Assembly (NCBI GenBank): GCA_937138955.1
Contig: CAKZPJ010000646.1
Coordinates: 1-6,485 of the forward strand
Reading direction: 5' to 3'
Source of the DNA: an uncultured Flammeovirgaceae bacterium
Lineage (GTDB): Bacteria > Bacteroidota > Bacteroidia > Cytophagales > Cyclobacteriaceae
Length of the DNA: 6,485 bases
Shown: positions 1 to 5,451 of the stretch, piece after piece
How the letters are laid out: each line of letters starts with the position of its first letter
Numbering within the stretch: position 1 is the stretch's first letter
Notes under the pieces: model-generated
Told to the model about the DNA's origin: nothing
Database searches by the model: none
Seen by the model: only the letters and a program-made list of their open reading frames with translations
Position numbers and translations under genes: made by a program

Positions 1-903
1 CTGAAAACTTCGTCCGAGTTGTACCCAATTTGTTTTGGTATTTTCTTTGGCTACAAACAGCGCAAAACCAGCGGTTTTTTCAATGAGGTTTTTCCATCGT
101 TTAGCTTCACTTTTGGCCGATGTAAAGTTCTTTACTGCCATACGACCGATGAACTTGGGCACGTTGGGAGAACCAGTTGATGATGCCCAAAGTCCATCGC
201 CATTTGCTTCCGCCTTTTTTTTGTTGAACCGAATCCAACTTACCAACTCATCCACAAATTGTTCATTCTCAAACTGAAGATTACTCCCTTCAATGATAAA
301 AGGCTCCAATGCTTTTATCTGTTGCCTATCAGTGAATAAGATGACTTCTACTGCATCGCTGGTCGCCCCGGCAACCATTTGATCCAATATATATTGATCA
401 ATGGGGGTAGGGTCATATTTATTTCGGGTGCACTGCCGGGTATATATTGCTTCGTAGAGTGGGTCTTTCGGTTCAATATCCGACTTTTTCAAATCGCAGT
501 CTATCTCGTCCTGACCATTTTGGAAGTTCATGGTAACCGTTGGAGTAAAGCCATGTGCCTTGGCTGAAAGTGACAGATTTTCCAGGGCACAGCCCAAACT
601 AATAAACAGTGCATGGTCATCCGGATCAACAATTGTTAAGCGCCTGCTGTAATCAGGAGTGAGAATAATCTGACTTCCATTTACCTGAAATTTCCAGGGT
701 TGGGTGTTATGACCTGACGGAGCCCGGGTGGCATCCTTGATAATTTCGATAAACGCCGACTGAAAATTTTGAGCTTTCATGCTTTCGTTGGTTTTGATTG
801 TTCCGAATGTTAGCGAGTTTCCAGCTCCACTGTAGCCTTCTCTGGCTATTGTCATAGATAGACCGGAGGCCATCGCCAGTTTTACAAACTCCCTCTTTGT
901 CAT
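1..903 (-). CDS. Acg-family FMN-binding oxidoreductase (nitroreductase superfamily), 3' end cut by window edge
   Basis: The reading frame starts at the ATG at 903-901 and stays open to base 1, giving 301 residues; the C-terminus lies outside the window. It resembles the Acg (Rv2032-like) branch of the nitroreductase superfamily, which binds FMN; in mycobacteria Acg is thought to sequester flavin rather than reduce nitro compounds. Visible signatures are ATRAPSGHNTQPWKF at residues 58-72 (flavin-phosphate region of nitroreductases), RQCTRNKYD at 156-164, the Acg-like stretch ELVSWIRFN at 219-227 followed by GDGLW at 235-239, and NWVQLGRSF at 292-300. The first residues, MTKREFVKLAMASG, resemble a Tat signal but carry Lys-Arg instead of Arg-Arg and have only a weak hydrophobic stretch, so export is uncertain. 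The start codon overlaps the CPBP stop in ATGA, implying translational coupling. The frame was read by hand from the reverse complement. Family call fairly sure; substrate unknown. Confidence 0.85.
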   Translation of the reverse strand, partial: MTKREFVKLAMASGLSMTIAREGYSGAGNSLTFGTIKTNESMKAQNFQSAFIEIIKDATRAPSGHNTQPWKFQVNGSQIILTPDYSRRLTIVDPDDHALFISLGCALENLSLSAKAHGFTPTVTMNFQNGQDEIDCDLKKSDIEPKDPLYEAIYTRQCTRNKYDPTPIDQYILDQMVAGATSDAVEVILFTDRQQIKALEPFIIEGSNLQFENEQFVDELVSWIRFNKKKAEANGDGLWASSTGSPNVPKFIGRMAVKNFTSAKSEAKRWKNLIEKTAGFALFVAKENTKTNWVQLGRSFQ

Positions 904-1739
904 CGCGTGCTAGGTATAATTTGAACCTGACGTGGTAATAGTTTTTTCCAAGGTGCTTTCACCAGAAGTAAAACCCCCAGTAAGGTTAAGACCAGCATTT
1001 GCCAGTTTTGACCAAACGAGCCCAGACCTACCTCCTCCCCTAAAGTATCGCGTACTTCATCAAAAGAAACATGATATATAGTAGAGACAGCCAGACTACC
1101 CGTTCTCATCCAGATAAAGGCAAATACCACCGCATGCATAATGGTAGGAATGAAACTCACTGCTAGCACGAGTGGAACGGATACCCACGGATTGCCGCCC
1201 ACCTCCCAGCCTATTACTACGACGAAAGGCAGATGCCATACCCAAGTGATCAGTCCATGGATTAACAATGCCTTGCGTTCATGGTATTTTCTCATGAGCC
1301 GGGGCAGTAGATAACCTCGCCAGGTAAATTCTTCGCTTAAAGCAGGGATGATAGTAATGATGAAGCTGATGAAAAAGGATGAAAACAATGTACTGAACCC
1401 TACTTCATCGGTTACATACCAGCCCAATGATCGTTCAATAACACTGGGAAACAACCATAGAAACAAAGCCAAAAGAAAGACATAAAGATAGTATTTGGGT
1501 TTTCCCCAACTCCATCCGGCATTCGTAAACCCGTCTTTAAAAATCCATTTCCCACAGATATACGTCCCCACGGCCACCATGATCATGGATACCAGCAGTA
1601 GGGGTTTATACTCCTCACCCAAAAATGGATAGGCTATTTGGAATGGCCAGGATAGAAGGATGACCACCACCAAAAAGAGGGAAAGCGAAAATGACCTGGG
1701 TTTTACATCTCTTTTCATAACCTGCTGCATTGAAATCAT
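900..1739 (-). CDS. CPBP family intramembrane glutamic endopeptidase homologue
   Basis: A 279-residue polytopic membrane protein of the CPBP (CAAX protease and bacteriocin-processing, Abi/Rce1-like) family. The family's key motifs are present in order: EExxxR as SEEFTWRGYLLP, with Glu136, Glu137 and Arg141; the second motif with His169 in TWVWHLPF; and a third His223 in YHVSFD. Around seven hydrophobic segments are visible (about 16-38, 44-65, 83-102, 116-134, 156-175, 186-211 and 244-262). Known members cleave prenylated proteins or leader peptides, or act in bacteriocin immunity; the substrate cannot be told from sequence. The start at 1739 gives MISMQQVMKR; Met4 and Met8 are alternatives, and none has a strong ribosome-binding site, although Met8 has GCAGG a few bases ahead. 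It opens a two-gene unit: its TGA stop overlaps the ATG of the Acg gene. No bacteriocin or peptide precursor is recognisable beside it. Confidence 0.9.
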   Translation of the reverse strand: MISMQQVMKRDVKPRSFSLSLFLVVVILLSWPFQIAYPFLGEEYKPLLLVSMIMVAVGTYICGKWIFKDGFTNAGWSWGKPKYYLYVFLLALFLWLFPSVIERSLGWYVTDEVGFSTLFSSFFISFIITIIPALSEEFTWRGYLLPRLMRKYHERKALLIHGLITWVWHLPFVVVIGWEVGGNPWVSVPLVLAVSFIPTIMHAVVFAFIWMRTGSLAVSTIYHVSFDEVRDTLGEEVGLGSFGQNWQMLVLTLLGVLLLVKAPWKKLLPRQVQIIPSTR

Positions 1740-1927
1740 AACCGGGGTATTTTGAATAGCCTTAGGTAACTTTACCTACAGCCAGTTAGACAAATAGAAA
1801 ATAGGGTTACGTGGTTAAAAACTCCAAGATAGATAGCTTCATCGGTACGAACTATGATCTGCATTACTGGCTCTGCTGATACTAACCAGCCTTCAACTTT
1901 AGGGACATTAACCTTGGTTATCTCACC
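1740..1927. other. 188-bp intergenic region between the asparaginase and CPBP genes
   Basis: This is the longest gene-free stretch and probably separates two transcription units. It should hold the end of the upstream transcript and the CPBP promoter. On the minus strand I see no strong GC-rich hairpin followed by a T-run; a T5 tract near 1818-1822 has only a 3-bp stem before it. A 12-bp dyad, TAACC-TT-GGTTA, lies at 1909-1920 just after the asparaginase stop, too weak to call a terminator. A better dyad at 1763-1778 is listed separately. No convincing Bacteroidota promoter pair (TTG then TAnnTTTG at about 19 bp) was found: TCTATTTG on the minus strand is one base off the -7 box but the nearest upstream TTG is about 26 bases away. 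The asparaginase frame stays open for about 50 codons past its stop, with a possible 30-residue ORF (1864 to 1772) that resembles nothing I know. Confidence 0.6.
1763..1778. promoter_or_regulatory. Perfect inverted repeat TAGGTAA-CT-TTACCTA, candidate operator of the CPBP-Acg unit
   Basis: The two 7-bp arms are exact reverse complements with a 2-bp spacer, 24 bp upstream of the CPBP start codon. The short spacer and A/T-rich arms suit binding by a dimeric regulator better than an RNA hairpin, and no T-run follows on the minus strand. The position fits an operator or a site near the transcription start. No regulator gene is visible in the window, so the binding protein is unknown. A chance occurrence is possible. 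Confidence 0.35.
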
Positions 1928-2956
1928 CTAATAGCGATGAAAGTAGGTTTGAATCTGCGCTATGTCCGTAGTCTTGGTGAGGGCTAACATCAACAAAATC
2001 CTAGCTTTGTTAGCGGACAGATCATTGGCCACAATAATGGGGGTACCGGGAGGGTTTGACCCCATAATGCGTCCACCTTTAATGCTGGAGGAAACCACGA
2101 TGGGCTTGTGCTCCACGGGCAACTTGATGATCGGAGCTACCCCCTTACTTACCCGGCCCCCCGCGAATGAACTTACCACCAGTCCTTGATTAGGCCGGTT
2201 GATGAAATAGTCTAAAATATCAGGATCAAATCCGGCAAAGTCTTGCACAATATCCACAGGGGGCAAACTATCCAGTGCGTACACATTGAATTCGCTGTTT
2301 ACCGTATGAGACTTACTAGGAGACTGATAGAAAGTGACTTTTCCCGGATCTACGAACCCCAGGTATCCGCGATCCGTAGCTTGGAAGGCATCCACTCTCC
2401 GGTTATGCGCCTTTCGCAAATCCCGAGCCGCACTGATGTTATCGTTCATCACCACCATCACTCCCTTGTCCCGGGCTTCCTCCGAGATTCCAACTCTGAC
2501 GGCATTCAGCAGGTTAGCCGGGCCATCAGCTGAGATTTCGTCCGATGTTCGCATCGAGCCTACCAACACAATCGGGGTATTCCTGGTGTGGGTAAGGTTC
2601 AGAAAGAACGCGGTTTCTTCCATTGTGTCGGTACCATGCGTAATGACAATGCATTTTGTGTCGGGTGACTCCTCCAGCAAAATACCAATCCGTTGCACTA
2701 ACTTCAGCCACAAATCCGGAGTCATCCTGGAAGAGCCAATGTTACTAAACTCTTCCACCTCAATGTCCGCGTACTTCAGGAGTTGAGGAACTGCCCGGAT
2801 TAGTTCTGGTCCCTCGATAGACGAAGAATCCGTAACACTGGCAATGGTACCTCCGGTAGTGATGATCAGGACTTTTGGCTTTACCGTATTCTGGGCGGGT
2901 AAGAGTCCAGGATAAAGACAGATAAGTAGCAAGAGGCAGATTTTGTGTTTATGCAT
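1928..2956 (-). CDS. Exported type II-like L-asparaginase
   Basis: A 342-residue asparaginase that would hydrolyse L-asparagine (perhaps glutamine) to aspartate and ammonia in the periplasm. Residues 1-21 form a Sec signal peptide (Lys-rich start, hydrophobic core, likely cleavage after LLPA, before Gln22). Core motifs follow Escherichia coli AnsB: TTGGTIA at 33-39 (nucleophile Thr37, the Thr12 equivalent), SNIGSSRM at 71-78 (Ser75 = Ser58), ITHGTDTMEET at 105-115 (Thr109-Asp110 = Thr89-Asp90), ISADGPANL at 141-149, and MNDNISAARDLRK with Lys182 (= Lys162). The lid between TIA and LIRAVPQL is 12 residues, against about 20 in AnsB, and has no tyrosine where AnsB has Tyr25; AnsB Gln59 is Ser76 here. 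The closing stretch KARILLMLALTKT at 317-329 is also family-typical. The start ATG sits inside the end of the serine hydrolase gene (8-bp overlap), suggesting coupled translation. I leave the symbol blank because the lid differs from AnsB. Confidence 0.92.
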   Translation of the reverse strand: MHKHKICLLLLICLYPGLLPAQNTVKPKVLIITTGGTIASVTDSSSIEGPELIRAVPQLLKYADIEVEEFSNIGSSRMTPDLWLKLVQRIGILLEESPDTKCIVITHGTDTMEETAFFLNLTHTRNTPIVLVGSMRTSDEISADGPANLLNAVRVGISEEARDKGVMVVMNDNISAARDLRKAHNRRVDAFQATDRGYLGFVDPGKVTFYQSPSKSHTVNSEFNVYALDSLPPVDIVQDFAGFDPDILDYFINRPNQGLVVSSFAGGRVSKGVAPIIKLPVEHKPIVVSSSIKGGRIMGSNPPGTPIIVANDLSANKARILLMLALTKTTDIAQIQTYFHRY

Positions 2957-4229
2957 AGTTGGATACTTTACGATTTTTTCGTTTAGCGTAAATGATCATG
3001 ACCGTGATGATTGCCACTCCACCGATTATCGACATAATAATCATTTTCTTGGTTTGTCTCTGAAACATCAGCACGTCCATATTTCCGGTTTTCCAGAATA
3101 CCCATTCGCTGCCAATTTTGGTGGCTAATGACGTGCTTCCGGTTTCTAGCACGATAATGCCATTTCCTTTTGTTGGGTCTAACCGGAAAGCAGTATTAAT
3201 GGCTGGCCCGTTTCCCCCGTCGTGCCCAATAATAAAGTCGCCTTCGTTGTTATCCGCATAAAGCACGGTACCCAGCCCCCATATCCCGATGCCCATCACT
3301 TTTCCCGTGGGTTTTCGCATCATGGCTATCGTTTCCGATTTAAGAACTCCCCGCCCAACGGGTTCATTATGAACTCCTTCCAGATGAGCCCCAAAGAATA
3401 ATGCCAAATCAGCCAGGGTGGTGTAGAGCGATGCTGCGGCCAACGAAGTGTAGCGATAGTGCGGGGCAATTGACGAATCAGTATCGTAAAAATCAGCCAA
3501 ATCCCAGCCCAAGGAGTTCTCCCAAATATAGGTGGATTGGTTCATACCGAGGGGAGTGAAGATGGCCGAATCCATATAAGAATTAAACGTTTGTCCGCTC
3601 ACCTCCTCCACCAGTAGTTGAAGTATGGTATATCCTCCCCCTGAGTATTGCCACCGGCGGCCGGGCTGCTGTCCTACAATGACTTTTCCACTGGCTTGGG
3701 GAATCGCATCTTCCGTATGAGTGAGTGATTCTTCCAGGGTTGGAGGAGGTGTTCCCGGTGGGAATCCGGTATAGCCTAGTCCGTCGGTTAAACCCGCGGT
3801 GTGACTCAGCAATCGCCGGACGGTCACGCCTTGATTATTAAATTTGCTTGGGGGCAATTGCCAGCGGGTCAGATAGTTACTGACTGGGGTATCTAATGCT
3901 AACTTGCCGTCTTCAACGAGGTTCAATACGCCCCAGGCCGAAATCCACTTGCTCATAGAGGCCACCTGGAAAACGGTATGCCGACTAACGGGCTTTCTTA
4001 CGGAGTAGAAGTACTCATCGACCACTTCACCGTTTTCCAGTAACGCCAGGCTCAGGTTTCCCACGAAGTCCGTACGGATTTTCTCCTTGACGGCCTCCAT
4101 GAAATCCGCTGGGTTGCCGGATTGGGTAATCGGAGAATGCCAAACTCCCTGCCAGGTAGTGAACACCAACGTAGCAACGAAGATAACTAACAGTAATAAG
4201 GTTACGAAAACATATTTAATTGCTTGCAT
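2949..4229 (-). CDS. Membrane-anchored serine hydrolase of the beta-lactamase / class C PBP family
   Basis: A 426-residue protein with the catalytic layout of the Beta-lactamase (PF00144-type) superfamily: SxxK as Ser91-Met-Ser-Lys94, the YxN-like triad as Tyr195-Ser-Gly197 in WQYSGGGY, and the KTG-like box as His336-Asp-Gly338 in GHDGGN. RRLLSHTAGL at 138-147 is a family hallmark. An N-terminal hydrophobic helix (about 5-25) and a C-terminal one (about 396-414) followed by a basic tail (KRKNRK) frame the domain, so it probably lies in the periplasm held to the inner membrane at both ends. Members include DD-peptidases, esterases and D-amino-acid peptidases; true beta-lactamase activity cannot be assumed. 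No in-frame start lies upstream before a stop codon, so the ATG at 4229 is chosen, although it has only an A-rich leader and no Shine-Dalgarno. It lies 53 bp after the barrel gene and overlaps the asparaginase start. Confidence 0.9.
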   Translation of the reverse strand: MQAIKYVFVTLLLLVIFVATLVFTTWQGVWHSPITQSGNPADFMEAVKEKIRTDFVGNLSLALLENGEVVDEYFYSVRKPVSRHTVFQVASMSKWISAWGVLNLVEDGKLALDTPVSNYLTRWQLPPSKFNNQGVTVRRLLSHTAGLTDGLGYTGFPPGTPPPTLEESLTHTEDAIPQASGKVIVGQQPGRRWQYSGGGYTILQLLVEEVSGQTFNSYMDSAIFTPLGMNQSTYIWENSLGWDLADFYDTDSSIAPHYRYTSLAAASLYTTLADLALFFGAHLEGVHNEPVGRGVLKSETIAMMRKPTGKVMGIGIWGLGTVLYADNNEGDFIIGHDGGNGPAINTAFRLDPTKGNGIIVLETGSTSLATKIGSEWVFWKTGNMDVLMFQRQTKKMIIMSIIGGVAIITVMIIYAKRKNRKVSNYA

Positions 4230-4260
4230 TTGCTTTTTTGTTGGTTTCGTACGCTATCAT
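4216..4260 (-). other. Possible 14-codon leader ORF overlapping the serine hydrolase start
   Basis: In the gap between the barrel and serine hydrolase genes, AAGGA lies 5 bases before an ATG (4260-4258) that opens MIAYETNKKANASN and stops at TAA (4218-4216), inside the first codons of the serine hydrolase and in another frame. The hydrolase ATG itself lacks such a site. A leader used for translational re-initiation is possible, but so is chance, given the A-rich sequence and because Bacteroidota often do not use Shine-Dalgarno sites. Confidence 0.2.
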
Positions 4261-4282
4261 ACTTTTCCTTGAGTCAGTTTTG

Positions 4283-5377
4283 TCAGAACGCTTCGCCAAA
4301 GGTGATATAAAAACCACTGATATCTTTTCCAAATCCGTAATCCACCCGGATGTAGGCTGGGTCAGCAGGGTTAATATTATAGCGCAGCCCAGCCCCTACC
4401 GTCCACTTGGTATTAGTTATTTCTAATGCTTTGAGGTTGGGCATTACGTTGCCCAGAGCAGCAAACGCTACGGCTCCAAATCGTCCAAAAATAAGCCTAC
4501 GATATTCGGTTTGAGCCTGGATGCTATGCTTATCCCGAAAGCGACCTAGCAGATATCCCCGCATAATATTTTCACCGCCAATCAATCCCAGCTCTTCAAA
4601 AGGAACACTGCCTGTGGTAAATTGCATTTTGGTTTGAAATGCTAATACTCCTTTCCCTGCCACCTGAAGACTGTAGTATTTTCTTGCATCAATTTGATAA
4701 CTGGTAAAGCTAAAATCACTCTGCCAAAGGGTTGAGTACACTAAGGCTGAAAGTTCTACGAAATGGTTCTTGGTGGGAGTTAGAATGTTATCCCGTTGAT
4801 CCCAATTAAAAATTACTCCTATACCAAAATTAGTGCTTCCTTCCGAGCCGGTCACGGTAGGGGGAGGTATGGGCTTTTCATCCGAACTCTCGAAACGCAT
4901 ATCGTACATGTGGGTGAAGTTCAATTGGGGCCCGATGTAGCTATTCTTTGCAAACTTCCTTAAGAAGCGTTGACTCAGTTTAATACTTTGATAATTCACC
5001 CCTACTTTATCTTCCTCCTGCGTATCTGGCCCCACTCCCCAGTAGTTTTGCGGCCACTTTTTAAAACTGATACCTCCTTTCCAGATCCAGCGCTCTTGGG
5101 GAAAAAGAATCGTGTAGTCGGATCGGATGCTCAGTTGTCGATTAAGCGTATAGGTGGCCGTCAATTGGATGTTAGAAGGACGGGTCTCACTGCCGGCCCG
5201 ACTGGGTTTAAACTGTCTAAGGACTAATCCGCCAAACATCAACCGGGTATCCGGGGAATAAGCAATGAAGGGTAACGGAGTGTATTTGGTCTTATAGGCC
5301 GCAGAATCCTGCTGGGCTTGTACTAGAAAACTAGCCAAAAGAAGCGGACAGATCGCGAGGATTCTTATTAGTCTCAT
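4283..5377 (-). CDS. Short BamA/TamA (Omp85)-family outer-membrane barrel protein without POTRA domains
   Basis: A 364-residue protein resembling the surface-antigen (Bac_surface_Ag) barrel domain of the Omp85 superfamily. Residues 1-21 are a Sec signal peptide, probably cut after VQA before Gln22. The rest is alternating beta-strand sequence with family markers: FNWDQRDNILTPTKNHFVEL at 190-209, the L6-loop motif GGENIMRGY at 267-275 (the VRGF/Y equivalent, Arg273-Gly274-Tyr275), a YRVDYGFG-like penultimate strand at about 343-350, and a terminal Phe364 as expected of a BAM substrate. Barrel sequence begins almost straight after the signal, so no POTRA repeats fit, unlike BamA or TamA. Such stand-alone barrels are common in Bacteroidota, are often paired with hydrolases, and have no settled function (lipid or protein translocation, or a pore). 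The start ATG at 5377 follows an A-rich stretch ending in AAAGG directly against the codon. It lies 70 bp after the DUF6544 gene and 53 bp before the serine hydrolase. Confidence 0.85.
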   Translation of the reverse strand: MRLIRILAICPLLLASFLVQAQQDSAAYKTKYTPLPFIAYSPDTRLMFGGLVLRQFKPSRAGSETRPSNIQLTATYTLNRQLSIRSDYTILFPQERWIWKGGISFKKWPQNYWGVGPDTQEEDKVGVNYQSIKLSQRFLRKFAKNSYIGPQLNFTHMYDMRFESSDEKPIPPPTVTGSEGSTNFGIGVIFNWDQRDNILTPTKNHFVELSALVYSTLWQSDFSFTSYQIDARKYYSLQVAGKGVLAFQTKMQFTTGSVPFEELGLIGGENIMRGYLLGRFRDKHSIQAQTEYRRLIFGRFGAVAFAALGNVMPNLKALEITNTKWTVGAGLRYNINPADPAYIRVDYGFGKDISGFYITFGEAF

Positions 5378-5437
5378 CCTTTCATTTCTTTTAGCTTACT
5401 GAACTGTAGTTGATGGCCAAGTTGAAGTACCGGTCAA

Positions 5438-5451
5438 GTAGCAATTGCTAC
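5438..5451. promoter_or_regulatory. Perfect 14-bp palindrome GTAGCAATTGCTAC at the DUF6544 gene end, candidate operator
   Basis: The sequence is its own reverse complement over 14 bases with no loop, and it spans the TAG stop codon (5450-5448) of the DUF6544 gene. A flanking GTAC on each side (5427-5430 and 5453-5456) adds a second, looser layer of symmetry. With no loop and no following T-run on the minus strand it makes a poor terminator; it lies 61-74 bp before the barrel gene's start codon, where an operator could act. The function is inferred from position only. Confidence 0.3.

Noticed and set aside
35..567. Plus-strand open frames of 80 and 62 codons at the left end
   Set aside because: The minus strand here encodes the continuous Acg-family protein with recognisable motifs across the whole stretch.
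1909..1920. TAACC-TT-GGTTA dyad just after the asparaginase stop, as a possible terminator
   Set aside because: The stem is only 5 bp with a 2-base spacer, is poor in GC, and no T-run follows.
2447..2461. Run of five histidine codons on the plus strand, like a His tag
   Set aside because: It is the antisense of the conserved asparaginase stretch GVMVVMND on the minus strand, so it is a by-product of real coding sequence and not an engineered tag.
2243..2786. Long plus-strand and other-frame open frames of up to 150 codons across the asparaginase gene
   Set aside because: They lie wholly inside a gene with clear family motifs, resemble no protein I know and have biased, low-complexity composition typical of antisense shadows.
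2949..4229. Calling the serine hydrolase an antibiotic-resistance beta-lactamase
   Set aside because: The motifs place it only in the broad superfamily, which is mostly peptidases and esterases; the HDG box, double membrane anchoring and neighbours give no support for a resistance role.
5378..5447. TTGACC followed by TACAGTTC on the minus strand as a promoter for the barrel gene
   Set aside because: The spacing is about 26 bases, longer than for sigma-70 or the Bacteroidota pattern, and the second box matches poorly.
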